Shown one piece after another: positions 14,013 through 21,609 of a stretch of 48,584 bases of DNA; the first letter of the stretch is position 1; every line of letters begins with the position of its first letter. A program made the position numbers and the translations under genes. The notes under the pieces are model-generated. The model saw only the letters and a list, made by a program, of their open reading frames with translations. It was not told the DNA's origin and made no database searches. Source of the DNA: an uncultured Prevotella sp. (GTDB taxonomy: Bacteria; Bacteroidota; Bacteroidia; Bacteroidales; Bacteroidaceae); assembly GCA_900540375.1 (NCBI GenBank), contig UQFS01000029.1, positions 1 through 48,584 on the forward strand, written 5' to 3'.

Positions 14013-15161
14013 TCAGAGCAACTTATAGAAATGAGGCTGATAGGTTGGCAGGAGCTCCGGGTGCATGGCTTTGATGAAGTCAGCCAATAGCCAGTCGGGG
14101 CGCAGGGGTGCCAATTCGTGATAGCCGCTGGAAGCGATGTCGCAATAGATCACATGGTGGCGTTGAAAGGCCAGAAACTGTTCGTTGCGCCGGTCCTCAG
14201 CCTTGAGCGCCTGATAGGAAAATGTGCCGGGAAAGCTGTTCATCACCCGCCAATAGTCAGCTCGCGCAGCCATGGCATACATCGACTCAAAGTCAGAGGG
14301 ATAGCCGCCCGTGTGGTGGTCGTGTTGAGGCAGATAGACTGCTCCGGCATCGCGCAGGAGTTGTGCGAGGTAGCTTTTGCCACCCATGACAAACCACTGC
14401 CCACTCTTTTGTTCTCCGCTGAAGATGGTGGGTCGGTGCTTTGTCTTCGCGGCTATGGCTTGATAAACGTGATAGTGTTGTTCCACTTGTTGGAAGAAAG
14501 CGTTGGCTTCCTTCTCTTTTCCCGTGAGCATACCGACGAGCTTCACCCATTCGGCCTGTCCCAGTGGCGTGGGCTCCTTGAAAGCCGTATAAGGAATCAG
14601 CGGAGTGCCCACTTGCTGCAAGGCTTCATAACCACCTTTCTTAAAAGGAGAGACGAGGATGGCGTCGGGTTGGAGAGCCATGACTGTTTCGGTGTCGAAG
14701 TTTCCTTCATAGCCAATCTTGGCAATCTTGCCCTCAGCGATGCGGTGTTTCACGTCTTTGTCTTGCAGATGGCGCACGCTGGTGATCGCTGAAACCTGGT
14801 CGAGCGCATGCAGTTGGATGAACGCTGCCAACTGCTCCGTGCCCATGGGAATGCAACGCTGCACAGGCACTTCCACTCGATGATTGTATTCCTCGGGAAT
14901 GCCGGAAGCGTTGACACCACGGGGAACCAGTGCCAGACGGTAAGTGCTCCGACTCTTATGCCCTGCCACACTGATGTCGACAAGACGTGTACCGTCGGAG
15001 AGATAGCGTACGGTGAAGTTTTTGGCATAGCGGAGCGTGACGTGAGCGCTGTCAGAGAGAATCTCGCTCACGTCAGCTTTCTGTTCCCGATGGCTGACTG
15101 TGCCCGGTCGGCAGGCAGAAAACAAAAGAAGGCACAGCACGATGGCTATGCCCTCCTTCAT
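14013..15161 (-). CDS. BtuF/FecB-like substrate-binding lipoprotein
   Basis: The 382-aa protein has a lipoprotein signal (hydrophobic IAIVLCLLLFSAC with the lipid-anchored cysteine) and a periplasmic-binding fold with PDAILVSPFKKGG and the central-helix region. It would deliver ligand from the TonB receptor to the FecCD permease. I chose the ATG at 15161 because it gives a compact signal peptide and is preceded by a purine-rich site; an in-frame ATG at 15209 would add 16 residues. It lies downstream of pstB on the same strand and may be read from the pstB promoter. The ligand is unknown. Confidence 0.88.
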   Translation of the reverse strand: MKEGIAIVLCLLLFSACRPGTVSHREQKADVSEILSDSAHVTLRYAKNFTVRYLSDGTRLVDISVAGHKSRSTYRLALVPRGVNASGIPEEYNHRVEVPVQRCIPMGTEQLAAFIQLHALDQVSAITSVRHLQDKDVKHRIAEGKIAKIGYEGNFDTETVMALQPDAILVSPFKKGGYEALQQVGTPLIPYTAFKEPTPLGQAEWVKLVGMLTGKEKEANAFFQQVEQHYHVYQAIAAKTKHRPTIFSGEQKSGQWFVMGGKSYLAQLLRDAGAVYLPQHDHHTGGYPSDFESMYAMAARADYWRVMNSFPGTFSYQALKAEDRRNEQFLAFQRHHVIYCDIASSGYHELAPLRPDWLLADFIKAMHPELLPTYQPHFYKLL

Positions 15162-15230
15162 CTCTCTCACCAATAAATATCTGTCAATCAAAAAATGGTT
15201 CGCTTTCATATCTTGTTCTCAATAGAGTGG

Positions 15231-15277
15231 GGCAGCCCGCGACGTTCTCAAAGCCACAATCTTTGTCCGTGGCTGCC
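15231..15277 (-). promoter_or_regulatory. Possible attenuator-like alternative stems between pstB and the binding-protein gene
   Basis: In the minus-strand transcript GGCAGCCAC (15277-15269) can pair with GTGGCT (15257-15252) or, using partly the same bases, with GGCTGCC (15237-15231). The two stems exclude each other. A functional switch is speculative; no T run follows, so a simple intrinsic terminator is unlikely. Confidence 0.35.
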
Positions 15278-15292
15278 TGAACTTAAGTCTTT

Positions 15293-16168
15293 TTAGCTGA
15301 ATGCACCGTTGAGATACTTGCGTGTCAGCTCATTCTTCGGATGGCGGAAGACCTGTTCGGCATCACCTTCCTCCACCACCTTACCCATGTACATGAAAAT
15401 GACATGGTCGGCAATGCGGAGTGCCTGACTCAGCGTGTGGGTGACCATCACGATAGAGTTGGCAGTCTTCAGTTCGGTAAAGAGTTCTTCTATCTTGTGG
15501 CTGCTGATAGGGTCGAGTGCACTTGTGCTCTCGTCGGCGAGCAGATAAGTAGGCTCCACAGCCAGACTGCGAGCCAGACAGAGACGTTGTTGCTGTCCAC
15601 CACTCAAGCGGGATGCAGGTGAGTTGAGGCGATCCCTGACCTCATCCCATAATCCCACGGCGCGCAGATAGTGGCGCACGATTTGGTTTTGCTGATGACG
15701 GTTGCGGATGCCGTGGATGCGGCAGCCGTAGGCCACATTGTCGTAGATGCTCATCGGCAGTGGGCAGGGACGCTGTGGCACCAGACCGATGTTACGGCGA
15801 AGTTCAGAGAGGCGGCTGCTGCCAGCCTTGAGGATGTTTGTACCGTCGAAGGTGACCTCACCGGTCATGTGCAGGCCTTCTACGCTGTCGTTGAGACGGT
15901 TGAACGTGCGAAGCAGCGTACTCTTGCCGCAACCGGAGGGGCCGATGATGCAAGTGATCTTGTTGCGGGGAATCTCCACGTTGATGTCCTTCAGTATGTG
16001 TGCCCCATGGATATAGACGTTGAGGTGACGGGTCTGCAGATGCGCTCCCGTGGCGTGAGCAAACTTGTTGGTCACGGAGAAGGAAGCATATTCTCTGTTG
16101 AGGCTACTGAAAACAAACGGAAGGAAACCGTTGCCGAAGTGGTGGAGTGTACTTGCTATTGCGTTCAT
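15293..16168 (-). CDS. pstB: PstB-type ABC ATPase, candidate sulfate importer subunit
   Basis: This 291-aa protein has a PstB-like ATPase domain with Walker A (GPSGCGKST), the PstB-typical FNRLNDSVEGLHMTGEV, Q-loop LVPQRPCPLPMSIYDNVAYG, signature RLSGGQQQR and Walker B YLLADESTSALDP, where serine replaces the usual proline of DEPT. About 50 N-terminal residues precede the domain. The start at 16168 is the first ATG downstream of the promoter at 16192-16199. The gene is divergent from pstS and shares the sulfur-region operator with it, so it is probably the ATPase for the PstC/PstA permeases at 1.2-2.9 kb. Confidence 0.87.
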   Translation of the reverse strand: MNAIASTLHHFGNGFLPFVFSSLNREYASFSVTNKFAHATGAHLQTRHLNVYIHGAHILKDINVEIPRNKITCIIGPSGCGKSTLLRTFNRLNDSVEGLHMTGEVTFDGTNILKAGSSRLSELRRNIGLVPQRPCPLPMSIYDNVAYGCRIHGIRNRHQQNQIVRHYLRAVGLWDEVRDRLNSPASRLSGGQQQRLCLARSLAVEPTYLLADESTSALDPISSHKIEELFTELKTANSIVMVTHTLSQALRIADHVIFMYMGKVVEEGDAEQVFRHPKNELTRKYLNGAFS

Positions 16169-16191
16169 AAGCGTCTCTGGTTTTACAGTTG

Positions 16192-16199
16192 CAAAGTTA
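16192..16199 (-). promoter_or_regulatory. -7 element of pstB
   Basis: On the minus strand TAACTTTG matches the consensus and is identical to the cysD -7 element. The ATACCAC half-site at 16222-16228 begins exactly 22 bp upstream and no TTTG -33 box is present. Leader length is about 18 nt. Confidence 0.7.
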
Positions 16200-16221
16200 C
16201 GGAAAACATTGACGCCGGGGA

Positions 16222-16285
16222 ATACCACGCTAATAGTATTTTCATACCACAATGATGGTAGGGTCAAATACCCTCATAGGGCGAT
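16222..16285. promoter_or_regulatory. Shared sulfur-region operator, copy C (divergent)
   Basis: The outer half-site ATACCAC (16222-16228) and core ATACCACAATGATGGTA (16244-16260) match copies A and B. The position expected for the second outer half-site toward pstS (16279-16285) holds only a weak match, GGGCGAT. An extra ATACCC occurs at 16268-16273. The site lies between divergent pstB and pstS and links that pair to the cys and sulfite reductase operons. Confidence 0.7.
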
Positions 16286-16307
16286 TGCTTATTTTGCTGA
16301 TTCGTTT

Positions 16308-16315
16308 TATCTTTG
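16308..16315 (+). promoter_or_regulatory. -7 element of pstS
   Basis: TATCTTTG matches the -7 consensus and lies 22 bp from the weak outer half-site of operator C. A start site near 16321 places the ATG at 16317 outside the transcript, which supports the coding start at 16341 or 16380. Confidence 0.65.
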
Positions 16316-16340
16316 CATGGAAATTAATAAAAAATATGCC

Positions 16341-17342
16341 ATGAAGAACATCTCATGCAAAGAGCAGAGCATTCCCAACATGCTATATTATATAACAAGG
16401 TGTAGACTGAAAAGACTTCCTATTGTGTTACTTTTGTTTCCCTTGCTCCTCGGGGGATGCGGCAAGAAGCCTGAGGCCAAGGCCGGAGACCTGCAGGGCA
16501 ATATTACCGTGTCGGGCGCTTTTGCACTCTATCCGCTGATGCTTCGCTGGGTCGACGCCTTCAGCCAGCGGCATCCCGGAGTGACCATTGATGTGTCGGC
16601 CGGAGGTTCAGGCAAGGGCGTCACCGACGTGTTGGCGGGACAAGTAGACTTGGGTATGGTGTCGCGGGAACTGAAGGTACCCGAGCGACAGCATGGCGCC
16701 GTGGCGGTGGCTGTAGCCCGGGATGCGGTCGTGCCCATCATCAATATCCACCATCCGCTCTATCGTCGGTTGCTTCAGCGTGGACTCTCGCAGAAGATGG
16801 CATGTGGTATCTGGGTTTCTGGTAATGTCAAAACCTGGGGGCAGGCAGCGGACGTTGACAATCAGACACCTATCAATGTCTACACTCGCAGCGACGCTTG
16901 TGGGGCTGCGGAGACCTTTGCCGCCTGGCTGAAATCGCATCAGGAGGACTTGCTCGGTACAGGTGTCTACGGTGACCCGGGCGTTGTGCGCCAGGTGGCC
17001 AACGATCCCTATGGAGTCGGCATGTGCAGTATCAGCTATGCCTTTGACGATCAGACCGGACGCCCAAGCGATGGCATCGCTCTCTTTCCCATTGATACCG
17101 ACAATGACGGGTGGATCAGCAAGGATGAACAGTTCTATGCTTTCAAGCAATCCCTGATCAAGGCCATCCAAGACGGGAGGTATCCTTGCCCGCCGGCCCG
17201 GGAACTCTACGTGGTGAGCAAGGGAAGACCTCAGAATGCCATTGTCAAGGCTTTCCTTCGTTTTATCTTAGAGGAGGGACAGCAATACAGTATTCCGGTG
17301 GGATTCATTCCTGTGCAAAGAAAGAACAAAACAAAGTACTGA
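16341..17342 (+). CDS. pstS: PstS-like substrate-binding lipoprotein, candidate sulfate-binding
   Basis: This 333-aa lipoprotein has a signal with lipobox LLLGGC, then a PstS-like fold: SGAFALYPLMLRW, SAGGSGKGV, GMVSREL and INVYTRSDACGAAETF. Compared with classical PstS, the R-x-D-x-S-G-T anion loop reads RSDACGAA, so the Ser and Thr ligands appear replaced. A loop DTDNDGWISKDE matches the EF-hand pattern. An ATG at 16380 would give a shorter signal peptide and is also plausible. The gene is divergent from pstB under operator C. Its altered anion loop and sulfur-gene context suggest sulfate rather than phosphate, which is inference. Confidence 0.83.
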   Translation: MKNISCKEQSIPNMLYYITRCRLKRLPIVLLLFPLLLGGCGKKPEAKAGDLQGNITVSGAFALYPLMLRWVDAFSQRHPGVTIDVSAGGSGKGVTDVLAGQVDLGMVSRELKVPERQHGAVAVAVARDAVVPIINIHHPLYRRLLQRGLSQKMACGIWVSGNVKTWGQAADVDNQTPINVYTRSDACGAAETFAAWLKSHQEDLLGTGVYGDPGVVRQVANDPYGVGMCSISYAFDDQTGRPSDGIALFPIDTDNDGWISKDEQFYAFKQSLIKAIQDGRYPCPPARELYVVSKGRPQNAIVKAFLRFILEEGQQYSIPVGFIPVQRKNKTKY

Positions 17343-17444
17343 ATCGTTGCACATCTCTTGGGTCTGTTGTGCAGAACGTGTTGAGCATGTTTTAAATTAG
17401 TTTAATTGTATCCTTAATGTTAATAAAATAAAGCGGAAAATGTA

Positions 17445-17452
17445 TATCTTTG
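17445..17452 (+). promoter_or_regulatory. -7 element of the acyl-CoA-ligase-like gene
   Basis: TATCTTTG matches the -7 consensus and predicts a leader of about 35 nt before the ATG at 17494. No clear TTTG -33 box is present. Confidence 0.5.
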
Positions 17453-17493
17453 TTATAAACTTAAATTTTTAAATGGGTTGAAGTCAATCAAGA

Positions 17494-19122
17494 ATGACAG
17501 ATTTTAAAGAGATTTTTGAGAGTCGCTACACATGGATTGAGGGTTTTATGCGCAATGTCCGCCGCTACGGATGGCGCATGGCGATGATAGATCCCATTCA
17601 GAAGAAAACATGGACTTATCGTGAACTCAACGCTGATGTCAACCGTCTTACCAACCGTCTGATAACCGACGGACTGAAAAAAGGTGACGTAATGATGATG
17701 ATGATGCTCAACTGCCCTGAGTTTGCCTTTATCTACATTGCAGCCCATAAGGGGCACTTTGTCAATAGCCCGGTGAGCTATCGACTGTCGTCGGGCGAGT
17801 TGGCTGACCTGCTGAAGAGCAACAAACCAAAAATACTCTTCTTTGACGAGGCCCGCAAGGGTGATGTCCTCGCAGCCGTGAAGATAAGCGGATGGCGTCC
17901 TCAGCGCCTCGTGGTTATCGACGGAGCCGGCGATGGCACAGTCATCTCGTTTGTTGACTATGTTGATGGCAGTACAGCCGAGGAACCGGCCTTTACTTGC
18001 GAGTATAACATCTACGACGAAACGACACGCCTCTTCACTTCCGGTACAACCGGACACGCCAAGGCCGTGCCACTGACGAGCATCAACGAGGTGCTCTCCA
18101 GCCACGACGTGATGATCCATTTCCCGATGAGTTATAAGGACGTGACAATGAACACCACTCCTTGGTTCCATCGCGGTGGCCTGCACTGCGCCGGTCCATG
18201 TCCCACTTTCTATGCCGGAGCCGCCTTGGTGGTGATGCGCAAGTTCGATGCCGGGCTCACGCTGAAATATGTCGACCGCTACAAGATCACGTTTGTCATT
18301 GGCGTGCCTACCGTCTTGGAGTGTCTCGCCGATGAGCAGGAAGCCAATGGCTACGACATCAGTACTCTGCACGGCATCGTGACGATGGGCAGTCCGTTGG
18401 AGCGTTCGGCGTGCATCCGTTATCAGAAAGTGCTTACACCGAATATCTTCAACGGTTATGGCACGACAGAGACCTTCTGGAATACTTTCCTCCGGCCTTT
18501 CGATTTGCCGGAAAATGCCGGTACGGCGGGTGCCTCTTGCATCGATGATGACGTGCGCGTGGTGAAGGTCTATGAGGACCGCCGGGCCGAGCCCGATGAC
18601 TTGGCCAAGGACGATGGTACGGAGATAGGCGAGGTCATCATCTCGTCACCGGCCAAGTCGCCGTTCAAATATGTCTACAATCCGGAGGAGACAGAGCAGA
18701 AATACTACAAAGGATTCCTCTATACCAACGATCTGGCTACGTGGGACGAGCATCAGTTTGTTACCATCGTAGGCCGTAAGGACGACATGATCATCTCTTC
18801 GGGCGAGAATATCTATCCTGTGGAGATCGAGGAAGTGCTCAACCTCAATCCTAAGGTGAAGGACTGCATCGTCACGTCTGTGCCCGACAAGATGCGTGGA
18901 CAGCTTGTTACGGCATACGTTGTCAAGGCCGACGAGAGCCTGACAGCCGAGGTACTTGACGAGTTCTGCAAGGAGAGTCCGGAAATTGCCAACTTCAAGC
19001 GCCCGCGATATTATCGCTTTGTGTCGAGTGTTCCACTCAACGCTACTGGCAAGAAACTCCATGCCAAGATCAAGGCGATCGCCGCCGAGGACCTGCGTAA
19101 TGGATTGCTCTATCGTGTATAA
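17494..19122 (+). CDS. AMP-forming acyl-CoA synthetase-like ligase
   Basis: This 542-aa member of the ANL adenylate-forming family has the ATP/phosphate loop LFTSGTTGHAKAVP, the A5-type motif NGYGTTE, the hinge region VGRKDDMIISSGENIYPVEIE and the C-terminal catalytic lysine in NATGKKLH. The family converts a carboxylic acid to an acyl-adenylate and usually then to acyl-CoA. The acid substrate cannot be told from sequence; fatty or aromatic acids are both possible. It stands alone between its own promoter and the terminator at 19151-19205. Confidence 0.88.
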   Translation: MTDFKEIFESRYTWIEGFMRNVRRYGWRMAMIDPIQKKTWTYRELNADVNRLTNRLITDGLKKGDVMMMMMLNCPEFAFIYIAAHKGHFVNSPVSYRLSSGELADLLKSNKPKILFFDEARKGDVLAAVKISGWRPQRLVVIDGAGDGTVISFVDYVDGSTAEEPAFTCEYNIYDETTRLFTSGTTGHAKAVPLTSINEVLSSHDVMIHFPMSYKDVTMNTTPWFHRGGLHCAGPCPTFYAGAALVVMRKFDAGLTLKYVDRYKITFVIGVPTVLECLADEQEANGYDISTLHGIVTMGSPLERSACIRYQKVLTPNIFNGYGTTETFWNTFLRPFDLPENAGTAGASCIDDDVRVVKVYEDRRAEPDDLAKDDGTEIGEVIISSPAKSPFKYVYNPEETEQKYYKGFLYTNDLATWDEHQFVTIVGRKDDMIISSGENIYPVEIEEVLNLNPKVKDCIVTSVPDKMRGQLVTAYVVKADESLTAEVLDEFCKESPEIANFKRPRYYRFVSSVPLNATGKKLHAKIKAIAAEDLRNGLLYRV

Positions 19123-19150
19123 TCAAATCGAAACTAAGGTTTCAAAGTAA

Positions 19151-19205
19151 TAGGAGAAGCAACGAAAACGACAAATTTCCGTTGCTCCTCCTATTTTTAT
19201 TATAT
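19151..19205 (+). terminator. Terminator after the acyl-CoA-ligase-like gene
   Basis: TAGGAGAAGCAACG (from 19152) and CGTTGCTCCTCCTA (19181-19194) form an interrupted stem, followed by a T-rich run. It lies about 30 bp after the stop. Confidence 0.75.
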
Positions 19206-19255
19206 TTTTCTCTCAGTTTTTCTCTTTTTTTGTCATCAGTTTGGTAGTGTTTTCT

Positions 19256-19263
19256 TATTTTTG
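19256..19263 (+). promoter_or_regulatory. -7 element of the FimB/Mfa2-like gene
   Basis: TATTTTTG fits the TAnnTTTG consensus, about 30 bp before the ATG at 19293. Confidence 0.45.
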
Positions 19264-19292
19264 CAATATGTTTCATTATTAAACCTATAGCT

Positions 19293-20186
19293 ATGAGAAA
19301 ACAGTTATATTCTCTGATTTTATTGTGCTGCTGTTTGTCGCTTTTCTCCTGTCAGAAAGCTTATGTAGGAGACGACGAACCAGAAGAAGTCCGCAAAGAA
19401 AGTGGTGTGAAACTACAACTCAGCATTGTCCAGCTTGGCAATGCCGACTTTGAGAAGTCCTATCAAGTATCGCGCAGTACGGACGTAACCACCTTGTGCA
19501 ACCGAGTGAGCGTCGCTGTTTACCAAAATGGCACAAGAGTGAAACAGATGAATCAATTGGCCAATGATCAGGACTTCGGAAAGATTCAACTTACGTTGCC
19601 TGCCGGAAAGTACAAGATCTTGGTTTTGGCCTACAGCGGATCGAAGAGCGCAACAATGACCGATGTGGCGAAGGTAAGTTTCAGTGGCGGTATGAGTGAC
19701 ACCTTCTGGTATTGCAAAGACATTGATCTGCAGTCCGACACTTCAGAAGACATTACGATGAAGCGTATCGTGGCCATGTTCCGATTGTCATTGACTGATG
19801 CTATACCCTCGAATGTCAAGACTTTGAAGTTCGCTTATACCGGCGGCAGTTCTACACTCAACGCTGTGACAGGTGAGGGCTGCGTCAACTCCCGTCAGAG
19901 TGAAGACTTTACGATAACGTCGGATATGGTTGGCAAAACTCATGACTTCGATGTCTATACATTCCCTAAACCCGACAGTCAGACTTTAAAGGTCACCGTG
20001 ACTGCCTTGGATGGCAATGGCAATCAGATTATCCAACACATTTTTGATGGCGTGAAAATCCAGTGCAATATGATTACCAAGTACACCGGTGCTTTTTTCT
20101 CAGGAGTAGGTTCGGGAGCCGACGCCAGTTTCTCCGGTCGATTACTGACCAATGATGAATGGGTATTGACCGATAGCACGTTCTGA
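19293..20186 (+). CDS. FimB/Mfa2-like fimbrial anchor-type lipoprotein
   Basis: This 297-aa protein has a lipoprotein signal (LCCCLSLFSC) and a beta-rich body. Segments such as LPAGKYKILVLAYSG, MKRIVAMFRLSLTD and TLKFAYTGGSSTLNAVTGEG resemble the FimB/Mfa2 family, which anchors and limits fimbriae in Bacteroidales. No fimbrillin or other fimbrial gene is adjacent, so the assignment to an actual fimbria is uncertain. The stop codon lies directly at the breakpoint with the rpoD remnant, so the extreme C-terminus may have been altered by that rearrangement. Confidence 0.7.
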   Translation: MRKQLYSLILLCCCLSLFSCQKAYVGDDEPEEVRKESGVKLQLSIVQLGNADFEKSYQVSRSTDVTTLCNRVSVAVYQNGTRVKQMNQLANDQDFGKIQLTLPAGKYKILVLAYSGSKSATMTDVAKVSFSGGMSDTFWYCKDIDLQSDTSEDITMKRIVAMFRLSLTDAIPSNVKTLKFAYTGGSSTLNAVTGEGCVNSRQSEDFTITSDMVGKTHDFDVYTFPKPDSQTLKVTVTALDGNGNQIIQHIFDGVKIQCNMITKYTGAFFSGVGSGADASFSGRLLTNDEWVLTDSTF

Positions 20187-20485
20187 AATCACCTCTTGCT
20201 CACGTGGTTTCAATACTTTCTTAAAGATGCTCTCTAAGTCTGTGCGCATGGATTCGCGGTCGGTGATATTCGACACTGTATGGTCGGATGAAGGCAATAC
20301 ATCGGCCAGGCTGTCACCATCATCTTCGCTGAATGGCGCATCAATGCTCATGGACCGTATGTCAGCAGTCAGAGCGTCTTGTATCTTGTTGCCCACCACA
20401 CAGCATAGGATATGAATTTGAAGCCTCGTGTAGGATCGAACTTTTCTGCCGCCTTGACCAATGAGTATAGTTTTTTGTTGGATAA
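20187..20485 (-). pseudogene. Remnant of an rpoD-like primary sigma factor gene
   Basis: On the minus strand, translating from about 20485 gives LVKAAEKFDPTRGFKFISYA VWW, the signature of sigma-70 region 2. It then shifts frame and continues with RSMSIDAPFSEDDGDSLADV and LKPREQEVI, the start of regions 3-4. The segment between (late region 2.4 and region 3.0) is missing and region 4.2 is absent. There are stops and frame changes, so it cannot encode a working sigma factor. A functional rpoD must exist elsewhere. The fragment ends exactly at the stop of the preceding gene. Confidence 0.75.
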
Positions 20486-20619
20486 ACTGACATTTTTCCG
20501 CCTAAATGCAGGCGATTTTCTGAAACGAACCCCATCTTGCTCTGATTTTCGCGAATTTCAGATATGTTTTATAAGTGATTGGTAATCAGTTCGATACAAA
20601 GTTGCAGCTGCTTTCGACT

Positions 20620-20816
20620 GATCAGAAGCGTACTTTGACGAGAAATTCTCTAGAGAATTTCTCGTCAAAGTACCTTTTTCATAGGGTCAGAAAGGTTTTC
20701 TGACATGGTCATCTAAGCCTTTTGATGTGGTCAACAAGCCTTTTTGTTAGTATCATCTAACCTTTTTCTTCAGGTCAGCTCACAATTTTGAGTTGTTCAT
20801 CTCGCTTTTAGTCATT
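20620..20816. repeat. 22-bp-period degenerate repeat array centred on a 44-bp perfect palindrome
   Basis: A perfect palindrome spans 20630-20673, with centre AATTCTCTAGAGAATT. From 20663, units start at 20685, 20707, 20729, 20751, 20773 and 20795, each exactly 22 bp apart. The consensus begins GGTCATCTAACCTTTTT. Several units also contain a small inverted repeat (for example GTCAGAAA and TTTCTGAC in the unit at 20685). The same family and palindrome core occur at 48462-48584. I do not recognise the element. Confidence 0.8.
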
Positions 20817-21013
20817 TTCGTTTCTCTAGATTGAAAGTTCACGGTGACTAAGTTTTGTAAGATTTTCTAACTTGTTTGAGAACCTACAGACACTTCAATC
20901 CATTAGACGTCGGAGAGAAATCATTTGCTTTTGAAGATTGAGTCTACAGAAAAATATTAGTGGTAAACCTTCATATTTCTTATTCATCAGGCGCTGATTT
21001 CGAATATTTTTTG
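20817..21013. other. AT-rich stretch without recognised features
   Basis: This stretch lies between the repeat array and the promoter of the NlpE-like gene. I see no open reading frame of note, RNA gene or strong hairpin in it. Confidence 0.5.
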
Positions 21014-21036
21014 TAAGTTTGCCAAAGAATTGGCAA
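21014..21036 (+). promoter_or_regulatory. -7 element with overlapping hairpin, NlpE-like gene
   Basis: TAAGTTTG (21014-21021) fits the -7 consensus. The arms TTGCCAA (21019-21025) and TTGGCAA (21030-21036) form a 7-bp hairpin that overlaps the end of the -7 element and the expected transcription start. It could be an operator or a 5'-end stabilising stem. Confidence 0.45.
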
Positions 21037-21109
21037 TGTACGTATCCTATATGTTGGATATTACATTTCCATCATCGAGTATTATTTACTAAACACCATT
21101 AACAAGCGT

Positions 21110-21544
21110 ATGAAGAAACTCATTCCTGTATTGGGCATCGCCCTTATGATGGCAGCCTGCGGCGGCAAGAAAGCTCAGCCGGCTGCAAGTGCAGACTCAA
21201 CAAAGGTGGCAACCCACGATAGTGCGGTTGTAGACACCTCTTACTGCGGCACCTATCGAGGCACACTGCCTGCAGCTGACTGTGGAGGCATTAAGACTGT
21301 GCTTACGATCAGTTCCGACAGTACCTATAACCTGTCGAGTGATTATATTGGCAAGAAAGACGGACAGTTCGTCACCAGTGGTGTCTATCACCTCAAGGAT
21401 GGAAAACTCATCGAGCTCGTCACTCCTTCTTCCGGTGAGAAGACTTACTACAAGGTGAAGGATGCCAAGTCCGTCATTATGACCGATTCCCTCGGAACAG
21501 AACCTGAGGGTGAGATGGCCAAACTCTATGTGCTGAAGAAGTAA
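21110..21544 (+). CDS. NlpE-like lipoprotein
   Basis: This 144-aa protein has a lipobox (MMAACGGKK), a short low-complexity linker, and an NlpE N-terminal-type barrel: YCGTYRGTLPAADCGGIKTVLTI. The first cysteine of the usual CxxC in NlpE (CADC) is replaced by alanine here, so the copper-binding or disulfide motif appears incomplete. NlpE relatives act in envelope stress sensing or copper resistance. Only the fold is supported here. No metal-handling genes are adjacent. Confidence 0.75.
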   Translation: MKKLIPVLGIALMMAACGGKKAQPAASADSTKVATHDSAVVDTSYCGTYRGTLPAADCGGIKTVLTISSDSTYNLSSDYIGKKDGQFVTSGVYHLKDGKLIELVTPSSGEKTYYKVKDAKSVIMTDSLGTEPEGEMAKLYVLKK

Positions 21545-21609
21545 ACCGAACTTCAATTCTTAGATGAGACAAGAGCCGAGAGATGTTGGCTGTCTGATAG
21601 TTATGATCA

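Noticed and set aside
16065..16340. Longer N-terminus of the PstS-like protein starting at 16065
   Set aside because: It would run through pstB, the divergent promoters and operator C; the signal peptide begins only after 16341.
20620..20816. Regular 22-bp spacing suggestive of a CRISPR array
   Set aside because: The units are contiguous and degenerate, with no unique spacers, and no cas gene is nearby.
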